64,000 nt of DNA. Origin: Leptolinea sp964397625 (lineage in GTDB: Bacteria; Chloroflexota; Anaerolineae; Anaerolineales; Anaerolineaceae). Positions within the stretch are counted from its first letter, which is position 1. Every line of letters begins with the position of its first letter. The DNA lies in the NCBI GenBank assembly GCA_964397625.1, contig CAYNJT010000005.1:1-64000 (forward strand), written 5' to 3'. This document shows, piece after piece, positions 24,842 through 33,572 of this stretch. The notes below the pieces were generated by a model that worked only from the letters and a program-made list of their open reading frames with translations, did not search any database and had not been told where the DNA came from. The position numbers and the translations under genes were made by a program.

Positions 24842-25459
24842 ATGCAGGCAGTACCAGAGGAAGCTCTCATACTTGTCAGCATTCTGCCAGAACAACGTGA
24901 TCTGGAAATCGCCCGCCTCTTGGGATGGTACCGTATCCCATTGAAATCAGCCCCGAAAGTAGTCGATGTTGATTACCTGGCTTTTTATCAGACGGGCGCT
25001 TTCGGGGAAGAACATCGCTGGAAGATAGAATATTTCTGCCCGGTGCGCGGTCACGAATTGGTCACCCGGGCAGAGTTGTTTCATGATGAGCCTGAACATA
25101 AGAGGGCAAATGAAGAATACTTCAAGATCAGCCTCGGAAACCTGGAGAGACTGAATAGGCCGATCGCGGCTGGGAATTGGAAACGGATAACCTTTCTCTA
25201 CACAATAGGCGAATTATTTAATAATGCGGAAACGGTCAACGAACTGGTTGTCGGTTCATCAAACCGGCAGATTTTATGGCAAAACCTACGGGAAAGGCTG
25301 GCAACTGAACCGCAAAACTTGAATCAAGACGAGCAAAATTTTTTTCAAGACGCATTTTCATTTGAATCGCTTATACAGTGGATGGATATTCCCACCCGAA
25401 AACGAAATACTGTATATGGAAAAAGCACAGCCGGAGGCTTCAATGAAAACTGTGATTAA
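24842..25459 (+). CDS. Uncharacterised soluble protein translationally linked to hydantoinase
   Basis: A 205-aa protein, no family recognised. It lacks a signal peptide and membrane segments. Two well-ordered blocks look conserved: LGWYRIPLKSAPKVVDVDYLAFYQ and VRGHELVTRAELFHDEPEH with EEYFKISLGNLERL. A single WKRITFLYTTIGEL-like strand follows (WKRITFLYTIGEL), then a variable acidic tail. The ORF ends 17 bases inside the hydantoinase gene, so translation is probably coupled. It starts 36 bases after the PLP enzyme gene, with GGAG before the ATG. It may be an accessory protein or a new enzyme of the pathway; nothing in the sequence decides this. Confidence 0.7.
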   Translation: MQAVPEEALILVSILPEQRDLEIARLLGWYRIPLKSAPKVVDVDYLAFYQTGAFGEEHRWKIEYFCPVRGHELVTRAELFHDEPEHKRANEEYFKISLGNLERLNRPIAAGNWKRITFLYTIGELFNNAETVNELVVGSSNRQILWQNLRERLATEPQNLNQDEQNFFQDAFSFESLIQWMDIPTRKRNTVYGKSTAGGFNENCD

Positions 25460-26861
25460 AGGTGGAACGATTGTAACCGCATCAGAAACCTATAGAGCTG
25501 AAATTTTTATCGATGGAGAAACCATCCGGAAGATTGCTTGCGAAATTGCTGAGCCTGCAGACCATGTAATTGATGCTACCGGAAAATACATTCTACCCGG
25601 TGGGATAGATGTGCACACCCATTTCGCACTTCCTATGATGGGTACCATTTCATCGGATGATCATTACACAGGACATAAAGCTGCCGCTTTTGGTGGTACA
25701 ACCACAACAATTGATTTTGTTTCACAGGATTTTGATTCACTCAATGAATGCGTAGACGCGTGGCACCAGAAAGCTGATCCGTTGGCCGCGGTGGACTACT
25801 CATTTCACATGAATATTACTCGTTTTAATGAACAAATCGGAAAAGAAATACCTGATCTGGTAAAAAAGGGAATCACCACACTCAAAGTATTCACGGCGTA
25901 CAATAACCGACTGCGGTTGCTGGATGGAGAAATTTTCCAGGTTTTACGAATCGCCAAAAACGCCGGGATGTTGACAATGATCCACGCAGAGAATGGTGAT
26001 GTCATTGACCTTCTAGTTGGAGAAGCCCTGGCGTCGGGGAAAACATCACCAGTGTGGCACGCTCGGACCAGGCCTTCGTGGGGCGCTGTCGAAGCGGTAT
26101 TACGTGGCTCATCCCTGGCCGCTCAAGCCGGAGCGCCTTTATATGTTGTACACATGAACGCTGCCGGAGAAGTTGATCAACTGGAATACGCCCGAAAAAA
26201 AGGCTTGCCGGTCATGGGTGAAACATGCCCACAATACCTTTTCTTTACAGAAGAGAATCTTCAACAAAAAGACGGCGCCAAATGGATATGTTCTCCACCC
26301 ATGCGCACAAAAGATGATAATGAACGGTTATGGGAAGGGTTGGAGGATGGCAGCATAAAGGTCATGGCAACCGATCATTGCCCATTTTTCTTTGATGGGA
26401 CAAAACCGATTCAATATGAAGGTGAATCTGTTGCCATTCCCGGAAAGGAATTGGGGAAAGAAGATTTTACAAAAATCCCCAACGGTCTTCCTGGTGTGGG
26501 TGATAGGCTGCCAATACTTTGGACCAAAGCGGTTAACAGTGGAAGATTATCCGTTAATGATTTTGTAGCAATTACCAGCACCAACCCGGCGAAAATTTTC
26601 GGAATGTACCCCAAAAAAGGAACTGTTTTACCCGGAAGCGATGCCGATCTAGTTATTTGGGATCCGGAAAAAGACGTCATCTATGGGAAAAACCAAGCCC
26701 AGCACCGAACGGATTATAATCTTTACGAAGGCTGGCGTTTAAAAGGATTCCCGGAAAAAGTCATGTTACGCGGTCAGATCATTGTCGACGGGAATACCTG
26801 GTATGGGAAAAAGGGACAGGGCAAGTTCATCCGCCGCAAACCTTTTGCCGAAATTTTATAA
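25443..26861 (+). CDS. hydA: D-hydantoinase / dihydropyrimidinase
   Basis: A 472-aa cyclic amidohydrolase that opens hydantoin or dihydropyrimidine rings to N-carbamoyl amino acids. The binuclear zinc site is visible: GGIDVHTHF (about 56-64), the carboxylated lysine in TTLKVFTAYNNRL, MIHAENGD, YVVHMNAAGE and the aspartate in ATDHCPF. The GETCPQYLFF block is also typical. Start ATG 25443 is set by GGAGG five bases upstream, inside the end of the preceding gene. In YgeW-type clusters hydantoinases open a purine-derived ring, yielding ureido acids that the carbamoyltransferases can use; that sequence of steps is inference. Confidence 0.95.
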   Translation: MKTVIKGGTIVTASETYRAEIFIDGETIRKIACEIAEPADHVIDATGKYILPGGIDVHTHFALPMMGTISSDDHYTGHKAAAFGGTTTTIDFVSQDFDSLNECVDAWHQKADPLAAVDYSFHMNITRFNEQIGKEIPDLVKKGITTLKVFTAYNNRLRLLDGEIFQVLRIAKNAGMLTMIHAENGDVIDLLVGEALASGKTSPVWHARTRPSWGAVEAVLRGSSLAAQAGAPLYVVHMNAAGEVDQLEYARKKGLPVMGETCPQYLFFTEENLQQKDGAKWICSPPMRTKDDNERLWEGLEDGSIKVMATDHCPFFFDGTKPIQYEGESVAIPGKELGKEDFTKIPNGLPGVGDRLPILWTKAVNSGRLSVNDFVAITSTNPAKIFGMYPKKGTVLPGSDADLVIWDPEKDVIYGKNQAQHRTDYNLYEGWRLKGFPEKVMLRGQIIVDGNTWYGKKGQGKFIRRKPFAEIL

Positions 26862-26879
26862 AACGCCAGAATCAGATCA

Positions 26880-28466
26880 GTGCCTGGTTTTATTCCTCTA
26901 TTTATCCTTGTTGGCGCGGCAATAGCTGTAATTGTTCTGCAAATTGTTCCCAAGGGAACAGGTATAGCCTGGTTGGTTGCACTCGTTTCCTCTTTAGCCG
27001 CGTGGATATTCACCCTGATAATTAAGTCACGATTACCATTTTCATATTCCAATCAAATCTTTATAAGTCTGGGGATGACCGGCACTGTGCCATCTTTTCA
27101 ATTTGATATCATATCCTGGCCGATGGTTATGACTGTTTTCGCAGCGATTAACGGTGCACTGATCGTCTCATCAGCACGGATCGGTTTGGATTCAAATGAA
27201 CGCGAATGGGCAGGAATTTTGCTGCTGGGAGCTCTGGGGATCAGTGCGTGCCTTTCAGATAATTTGATGACATCCATAATAATTATCGGATTATTCGATC
27301 TGCTTGACTTGCTGATCATTCTTTCACATAATGACGATTCGGAAAACTCGGTTCATATCTTGATTCACTCAAGCTGGCGTTTAATTAGCATCATTTTTCT
27401 CATGGCAGCCTATGCCTGGCAATTGTCTTTTCCCGGATATACAGACGCATGGAAATCCATCCAGCCTGGACCGGGAAATCTTATTCTAGTAGTTTGTATT
27501 ATACGATTCACATTATTCCCAGCCTTAAAAATCACCGGGTATCCAAGGTTCTCGAAAAATGGAATTTTTGTGGTTCGGATTATTGTTGGGTTCTTAATCG
27601 CGGCCTCTATACTTCTAAAGATGTCATACCATCCTGCTGAATCGGTGGCAAGAAACTTGTTATTAGGTTATCTGTGGATTACGGCGCTGATTTCTTCTGT
27701 CTTGCTATTGCGAAATTCTGAAGAAACGAAGGCAATCGGATGGCTGGTGTTTTCTGGCAGCATTCTCTGCGCGGAATTTGTGTATGGGTTTTCTGCGTCG
27801 GGTATCCTGTTTTCCATTACAGTTGTAGTTTTAATTCAAATCGTGTTACTTGTTTATCCAGTTGGAAGGTATTCAAAAATTCTCGGAATCCTGGGCGCAG
27901 CAGGTTTTTCAGGTCTGCCTTATACACCGAATAACACAGGACTGACAGGTTTCTCGTGGATTGGTTACATACCAGGTTTCATTTTCTTGTTTCCTGCCAT
28001 CCTTGCATTTTGGAGCTTTTTTCGAACTTTGTTTGAAAAAAAGAGTGTGGAAAACCTTTTAGCCGAGAGATGGTCCAATTTTGTTGCCCCCTCTGGTTTG
28101 ATCTTGCCAGTGATAACTCCATGGATCATAACATTTTCCTGGCTTCCTAATCCTTTTCAATTTCAACTATCCATCCAGGCATTGATCATAACGTTTGGGG
28201 CCATCGGCCTTAATGCTGCAGAAAAAATGAAACTTTTCACTATTGAAAACTTTGTTATGCGATATAAACACCTGATTAATAATCTTAGAGACCGAGTGGA
28301 AGTGTATCCTATTTTATTTTCCACAAGGCAACCTTCAATAGTTGAATTACTTCAAAAACCAGTTTTTTTCGTAACTGATTTGTTTGAAGGCGATGGTGGA
28401 ATTATCTGGGCTGTTTTGTGCCTTGTGCTTGTTGTTACGATTCTTAAAAGTTTTGGACTGTCATAA
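26880..28466 (+). CDS. Divergent antiporter-like membrane subunit (NuoL/M/N or HyfB-like)
   Basis: A 528-aa protein with about 13-14 hydrophobic segments and a short C-terminal soluble stretch followed by a last helix. Motif matches to NuoL/M/N are weak: the WPMVMTVFAAINGALIVSSA and LLLGALGISACLSDNL segments resemble the first half of the proton-antiporter fold. It begins with GTG 18 bases after hydantoinase, without a clear Shine-Dalgarno. The next gene starts immediately after its stop. It is the first of three such membrane genes with no dehydrogenase or hydrogenase catalytic gene adjacent. The assignment rests on topology, length and context. Confidence 0.6.
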   Translation: MPGFIPLFILVGAAIAVIVLQIVPKGTGIAWLVALVSSLAAWIFTLIIKSRLPFSYSNQIFISLGMTGTVPSFQFDIISWPMVMTVFAAINGALIVSSARIGLDSNEREWAGILLLGALGISACLSDNLMTSIIIIGLFDLLDLLIILSHNDDSENSVHILIHSSWRLISIIFLMAAYAWQLSFPGYTDAWKSIQPGPGNLILVVCIIRFTLFPALKITGYPRFSKNGIFVVRIIVGFLIAASILLKMSYHPAESVARNLLLGYLWITALISSVLLLRNSEETKAIGWLVFSGSILCAEFVYGFSASGILFSITVVVLIQIVLLVYPVGRYSKILGILGAAGFSGLPYTPNNTGLTGFSWIGYIPGFIFLFPAILAFWSFFRTLFEKKSVENLLAERWSNFVAPSGLILPVITPWIITFSWLPNPFQFQLSIQALIITFGAIGLNAAEKMKLFTIENFVMRYKHLINNLRDRVEVYPILFSTRQPSIVELLQKPVFFVTDLFEGDGGIIWAVLCLVLVVTILKSFGLS

Positions 28467-29051
28467 ATGCTTCCTAATATTTCCATTATTGCTGTCCTGT
28501 GTCTGATCATTGCAACAACCATACTGTTTGTCTTAAATCAATGGCGGTGGTTATCAATTGCCTGGGTGATTCAGGTATTTTGCGTGTTTTGGTTGACAAC
28601 TCTCTCATGGACATTTGTTGAGAGTGCTGTAAAGTTAATAGGAGGTTGGATTGCCATTGCCATTGTCAGTTCTACACACCCCGACTCAATTTTGGAAAAG
28701 GATGCTGTCGAAGTGACTTCAGGTTTTGGATTCCGCTTTCTATCTTCTGCAATGATCTGGTTGGTGACCTTCTCAATCACACCGGTAATTCAAAATTTTT
28801 TCCCAGCCCGTGTTGAGATAATCTGGGGCGGAGTTCTTCTGTTCTGTAGTGGGTTGTGGCAGGTGGGTCTTTCAAAAAATATTATTCGTACAATTATTGG
28901 GTTGATTACATTTATCAGCGGATTTGAAGTTCTTTACGCTTCAGTCGAAAGTTCAGTGCTTGTATCAGGAATCTCAACATTTCTTACCATTGGATTGTCA
29001 TGGTTGATAGTGTATTTCCACACCAGTCAAACCCAAGGTGAACCGATATGA
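28467..29051 (+). CDS. Small multi-spanning membrane protein (HyfE/NuoK-like position)
   Basis: A 194-aa protein with about six hydrophobic helices. No clear motif is visible; an acidic loop (THPDSILEKDAVEV) links the third and fourth segments. It sits between two antiporter-like subunits with zero and minus-4-base spacing, the arrangement of HyfE between HyfB and HyfF in hydrogenase-4-type loci. The size also fits HyfE (about 210). The functional assignment is by position and topology only. Confidence 0.55.
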   Translation: MLPNISIIAVLCLIIATTILFVLNQWRWLSIAWVIQVFCVFWLTTLSWTFVESAVKLIGGWIAIAIVSSTHPDSILEKDAVEVTSGFGFRFLSSAMIWLVTFSITPVIQNFFPARVEIIWGGVLLFCSGLWQVGLSKNIIRTIIGLITFISGFEVLYASVESSVLVSGISTFLTIGLSWLIVYFHTSQTQGEPI

Positions 29052-30436
29052 ACGCGCCGAGCATTTGGATAGGTTTTCCCGGGCTTCTGGCTGTTTACCT
29101 GTGGATTACAAAGGTACATGAGCGGCGAACGTTGTTTACAGGCCTTGGCGCCTCACTATTTTTCATTATTACTGGCAGCCTTATTCCCATTGGAAAGCCA
29201 GTTTTTCAAATCGGCGAAACAACACTTCAAATCTCACCCTCATTGGAATTACTGGGACGCCGTTTTACGTTGGGAAATGGCGATCAGGTATTTGTCTCTC
29301 TGGTCTTCTTGATTCTCTTTTTATTTTTGAGCATGTCATTTGTTGTGGATATTCCGATACGATTTGTTCCGATTGGATTCATGCTGGCAAGCCTGTTTCT
29401 GGCCGCGTTATCGGTGCAACCATTTTTATTCGCGGCACTAATTCTAGAAATTTGCGTTATTCTTTCTGTTGTGTTGGTTTCCAAATTCGGAGTCATGCCA
29501 ACGACTGGCGTTATTCGCTTTTTGGTGTTTCAATCTCTGGCAATGCCATTCATGTTGGCCTCCGGGTGGGTTTTGTCAGCTGTTGAAGCCAATCCCACAG
29601 AGACAAGATTGATTATTCAATCCCTGATCCTTATTGGATTGGGTTTCTCCTTCTGGCTTGGAGTTTTTCCTTTCAACAGTTGGATGCCACAATTATCTGC
29701 AGAAAAGCCGCCATTTATTGTTGGCTTTGTTTTGCTGTTATTTAATACGGCCACTCTTATCCTGGTAATCCGGTATCTTGATGGATTTGTCTGGCTTAGG
29801 GATGATGCTCGAATATTTATTGTTCTGCGTTTTATGGGAATTGTTATGCTGACAAGCAGCGCTTTACAATTCCTGGTTGAAAAAAACATTTTTAAAACGA
29901 CTGCGTTTATTGTCTCCTATGAAACAGGATTATCTTTGATCGCGTTAAGCTTGAATCAAGTAAATGGGTGGAACTCCTTTGTATTAATGTTCATCCCGCG
30001 GATATTATCCATAGTACTATGGGTATTATTGCTGACATATATCCAGCAAAGTAGTAATCCAGATGAAACCGAAGGAAAGAAAAAAATTGATAGATGGGTA
30101 TTACCCGGATTTGCGTTGTCAGTTTTTTCCGTTGCTGGTTTTCCATTACTGCCTGGTTTTATTACCAGAATTACAATTTTTTCCAATCTGGTAAAAGTTG
30201 ATCTCCCAGGGTTGGTTTGGATTTCTGGAGCCACTGTAGTATTTCTTATTGCCAGTATTCGATTTTTATGGCGCGTTCGGATGGATTTTCCGATAGGGAA
30301 TGATACGGAGATGAACCGAATAGAAAAGAGCTATTTTATATTTTTATATTCTTGCATGATCCTTACCGGATTATTCCCTCAGTTCGTTCTTCGAGGATTG
30401 CTTTCGATGTTGCAGTCATTTCCAAATTTGAAATAG
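29048..30436 (+). CDS. Antiporter-like membrane subunit (NuoM/N or HyfF-like)
   Basis: A 462-aa protein with about 14 hydrophobic segments. It is the clearest of the trio. FWLGVFPFNSWMPQLSAEKPP corresponds to the discontinuous-helix H-x-W-LP-AH-x-AP block of proton-conducting subunits. EKNIFKTTAFIVSYETGLSLI matches the DLKR-AYSS helix with its channel lysine, and FSVAGFPLLPGFITRITIF the SLAGIPPxxGFxxK segment. Several canonical histidines are missing. It would pump or conduct protons or sodium in the membrane, probably as part of a complex encoded elsewhere or as a stand-alone module. It overlaps the preceding gene by four bases. Confidence 0.7.
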   Translation: MNAPSIWIGFPGLLAVYLWITKVHERRTLFTGLGASLFFIITGSLIPIGKPVFQIGETTLQISPSLELLGRRFTLGNGDQVFVSLVFLILFLFLSMSFVVDIPIRFVPIGFMLASLFLAALSVQPFLFAALILEICVILSVVLVSKFGVMPTTGVIRFLVFQSLAMPFMLASGWVLSAVEANPTETRLIIQSLILIGLGFSFWLGVFPFNSWMPQLSAEKPPFIVGFVLLLFNTATLILVIRYLDGFVWLRDDARIFIVLRFMGIVMLTSSALQFLVEKNIFKTTAFIVSYETGLSLIALSLNQVNGWNSFVLMFIPRILSIVLWVLLLTYIQQSSNPDETEGKKKIDRWVLPGFALSVFSVAGFPLLPGFITRITIFSNLVKVDLPGLVWISGATVVFLIASIRFLWRVRMDFPIGNDTEMNRIEKSYFIFLYSCMILTGLFPQFVLRGLLSMLQSFPNLK

Positions 30437-30458
30437 AAAATTGTCTGAATGGTATAAT
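30428..30458 (+). promoter_or_regulatory. Promoter of the coiled-coil/selB unit
   Basis: TTGAAA (30428-30433), a 19-nt spacer and TATAAT (30453-30458), preceded by TGG (extended -10), overlap the end of the membrane gene. The unit beginning at 30486 can therefore be transcribed on its own. Confidence 0.65.
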
Positions 30459-30485
30459 TTTTGAAACCATTTGGAAGGGAAACGC

Positions 30486-31664
30486 ATGGATTTAGACCAG
30501 CTCAATAAGAAAATCGAATGGCTTGATGAGGAACGCCGTAAAGATAAGACCACCATTGCCATGCTGGTGGAACGTCTGACCGTACTTGAGGGTACAGTCT
30601 CCGGCGCGGCTCAGGATGTGAAAGCTATACAAAGCGAGACCAGCCGCTTCACAACAATTACTGCGAAGACAGAACAGATTCAAACTTCGCTAAGTGCACT
30701 AAAAGTTGAACTTTTAAAAAATATTGAATTAAGTGAAAAAGCAAGAACTGACGCAATGCGTGAAACGGAAAAAGTCCGCCTGGCTGAAGTGGATTCACTA
30801 AATAAAGCCATCGCGGAATTAAAGAAGAAACTGGAAGCCATATCTGAAATTAAGAGGGCATTACAGGTAAGACAGGAAGAAGAATTCCGGTTAAACAGAC
30901 TCTTGGGAGAAACAGACAAAAAAATTTCTGAGATCTCCCACGGCGATGAAGAGTACAAACGATCTTTACGGTTACTGGAAGAAAGCAGAAGGCAGGATTC
31001 CAAACGCTTATCAGACCTTTCTGGCGAAGTGACGGCAATACGCAAGCGCCAGGATGAACAGCGTGGAAAAGTGGACCTGACAACAGATTCAACACGAAAG
31101 CTGGAAATGCGTGTAGCTGAATTACTGGCGGCTGAAACTGAAAGACGCCAGCAGGTCAATTCTTTCATTGAAAAACAGACTCTTCAACAAGTGGAACGTG
31201 ACCGCACATGGAAAGAATGGCAGGATCGTTTTTCCGCTTTTGAAAAACAAACTGCCGCGATAGACGCTCAATTGCAGACCCTGGAATCAATGCAAAGAGC
31301 GGTTAAACGATCTCAAGATTCGTTTGATGAGATTACTCAAAAATTTGAACGCCGGATCAATGAGATTACGGAAATGTCGCGCATTAATGAAGATAGATTC
31401 AGACAGGAGTGGGGGGGATTCAAGAATGACGACCAGAAGCGTTGGACAAATTATTCATTAAGTCAAGAAGAACAATTCCGCGAGATCCAACGGCAACTAG
31501 AAAAATATCAGGATAGACTGGCAAAACTGGAAGACCTGACACAAGAAATCAGCGATCTTCTGACACAGGTAAACGAAGAAACGCAAAAGAGACTTCAGTC
31601 TATGGTAACCATGACTCATTCGTGGGCAGAAGAGTATAACCAGATTATAAAAACTAACGGTTAG
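30486..31664 (+). CDS. Long coiled-coil protein of unknown function
   Basis: About 392 aa of nearly continuous heptad-rich helix from residue 1 to about 385, highly charged (Lys, Glu, Arg, Gln), without signal peptide, membrane segment or enzyme motif. ATG 30486 is chosen because GGAAGG lies just upstream; the TTG at 30471 overlaps that site. It has its own promoter and runs into selB three bases after its stop, so the two are co-transcribed. A cytoskeletal, scaffold or SMC-like tether role is possible; no family is recognised. Confidence 0.75.
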   Translation: MDLDQLNKKIEWLDEERRKDKTTIAMLVERLTVLEGTVSGAAQDVKAIQSETSRFTTITAKTEQIQTSLSALKVELLKNIELSEKARTDAMRETEKVRLAEVDSLNKAIAELKKKLEAISEIKRALQVRQEEEFRLNRLLGETDKKISEISHGDEEYKRSLRLLEESRRQDSKRLSDLSGEVTAIRKRQDEQRGKVDLTTDSTRKLEMRVAELLAAETERRQQVNSFIEKQTLQQVERDRTWKEWQDRFSAFEKQTAAIDAQLQTLESMQRAVKRSQDSFDEITQKFERRINEITEMSRINEDRFRQEWGGFKNDDQKRWTNYSLSQEEQFREIQRQLEKYQDRLAKLEDLTQEISDLLTQVNEETQKRLQSMVTMTHSWAEEYNQIIKTNG

Positions 31665-31667
31665 ACC

Positions 31668-33572
31668 ATGATAGTTGTTGGAACAGCCGGGCATGTTGAC
31701 CACGGGAAATCCTCTCTGGTCAAATCATTGACGGGAGTTGACCCTGATCGGCTGAAAGAAGAAAAAACCAGAGAGATGACCATTGATTTGGGATTTGCCT
31801 GGTTTGTTCTTCCTAATGGAGTAACAGTCAGCTTAATTGATGTTCCTGGTCATCGGGATTTTATTGAAAACATGCTCGCGGGCGTCGGTGGGATGGATGC
31901 TGTGATTTTTGTTATTGCCGCCGATGAAGGTATTATGCCGCAGACCAGGGAACATTTGGCAATTCTTGACCTTCTAGAAATTTCAACTGGAGTTATCGTA
32001 CTGACGAAATGTGATTTGGTGTCTGATATTGAGTGGCTTGATTTAATCAAAAAAGATGTCCGTCAAGCCGTAGTGAATACATTTCTCGAAAAAGCACCTA
32101 TTATTCCATTTTCTTCAAAGAATGGTTGGGGGTCGACTGAACTAATTGCCGCTCTTGAGGAAGTATTGTCAAGAATTCCTCAACGGATAATCTCAAATAC
32201 TCCGAGACTTAGTCTTGACCGTGTTTTTTCGATCAAAGGATTTGGAACAATTGTGACTGGTACTTTGCTTGATGGGATTCTCAATGTGGGAGACGAGATT
32301 ATCATATATCCTTCAAGGAAACAGGGACGCATACGGGGAATTCAATCGCATAACCAGTTTTTGAAAAAAATTCTACCAGGTTCACGAGTTGCTATAAATA
32401 TTTCAGGATTGGAAGTCAAGGATCTTCACAGAGGTGATCTTCTTACAACGTCAATTAACTTCCAGCCATCCTTAAGGGTAAACACCTGGGTGAAAATCCT
32501 GCCTGATGCTAACAGAGGATTGCAGCAAAATGATGAAATACAGGTATTTCACCTGGCAGCGAAAAGGATGGGAAAAGCACGAATAATCGGAAAAGATAGA
32601 ATTTCACCAGGTGAAAACGGGTATGTTCAGATTGAGTTTGCCATTCCATTGCCGGTGGAAAAGAGGGATCGTTTCATTATTCGATATCCATCACCGGAGG
32701 AAACCATAGGAGGTGGAATCATTCTTGATACATGCGTGTCTCGAAGATTTCGCCAGAATAATGCTGATGACCTGGAGCTTGTCAGAGTCGCTCATTCAGG
32801 AACTTCTGAACAAAAGCTGGAATCGCTAATCAATAAGAAAGAGACCGTTAAAGTAAAAGAAATTGTTGGATTATCTGATATTCCAGGTGATGAGTGTATT
32901 TCTCTGGTTTCATCAATGATAGAAAATGGCAGTTTGATCGATCTTTCACAGGACGAAGGTGAATTTCTGGAGAAAACTGTAACCACAGTAACCAGATGGA
33001 ATATTCAACTTGATAAAATCCATAGACTCCTGTCAGATTTTCACAAAAGGCATCCTTTGCGTATCGGTATGTCAAGGGAAGAGCTTTGCATGAGACTTAA
33101 AAAAGATTGTAATAGCTTTGATCGGATATTACTAAGTTTGAAAAACAACGAAAGTCTGGTGCAAGAAAACGGAATTTTACGATTGTTGGAACACAGAGTA
33201 GTTTTAACCAATGAGCATTTGAGAAGAATTTCAAAATTTAACAAAATCTGGGATGCTAATCCCTATTCTCCGCCTGGAGTGGAAATGGCTCGAAGTATTC
33301 TTGGGGAAGAATTGCTGGGATATCTGATGGATACGGGTCAGGTTATTCAACTGGCCGACGATATCATCTTTCGTGAGCAAGAATCTATTGAAATGTATAA
33401 TTTTGTAATCAGAACAATTGTAGACAATGGAAGCGTGTCAGTTGCTGAATTTCGCGATCGGTTTGGAACTTCTCGCAAGTTTGCACTGGCATATCTTGAG
33501 TATCTTGACAAAAAAGGGTTGACGATTCGTGATGGTGATGGGCGGAAATTGACTGGGAATATTAATAAATGA
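31668..33572 (+). CDS. selB: Selenocysteine-specific elongation factor SelB
   Basis: A 634-aa GTPase delivering Sec-tRNA to in-frame UGA codons next to a SECIS hairpin. G1 AGHVDHGKSSL is at residues 7-17, then DVPGHRDF (G3) and TKCD (G4). EF-Tu-like beta-barrels follow (LDRVFSIKGFGTIVTGTL, GRIRGIQSHNQ). The C-terminal half holds tandem winged helices that read the SECIS (KGLTIRDGDGRK at the end). Length fits SelB (about 610-640). It implies that the organism makes selenoproteins; selA, selD and tRNA-Sec are not in this window. Its end overlaps the convergent rsmI by 11 bases. Confidence 0.95.
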   Translation: MIVVGTAGHVDHGKSSLVKSLTGVDPDRLKEEKTREMTIDLGFAWFVLPNGVTVSLIDVPGHRDFIENMLAGVGGMDAVIFVIAADEGIMPQTREHLAILDLLEISTGVIVLTKCDLVSDIEWLDLIKKDVRQAVVNTFLEKAPIIPFSSKNGWGSTELIAALEEVLSRIPQRIISNTPRLSLDRVFSIKGFGTIVTGTLLDGILNVGDEIIIYPSRKQGRIRGIQSHNQFLKKILPGSRVAINISGLEVKDLHRGDLLTTSINFQPSLRVNTWVKILPDANRGLQQNDEIQVFHLAAKRMGKARIIGKDRISPGENGYVQIEFAIPLPVEKRDRFIIRYPSPEETIGGGIILDTCVSRRFRQNNADDLELVRVAHSGTSEQKLESLINKKETVKVKEIVGLSDIPGDECISLVSSMIENGSLIDLSQDEGEFLEKTVTTVTRWNIQLDKIHRLLSDFHKRHPLRIGMSREELCMRLKKDCNSFDRILLSLKNNESLVQENGILRLLEHRVVLTNEHLRRISKFNKIWDANPYSPPGVEMARSILGEELLGYLMDTGQVIQLADDIIFREQESIEMYNFVIRTIVDNGSVSVAEFRDRFGTSRKFALAYLEYLDKKGLTIRDGDGRKLTGNINK

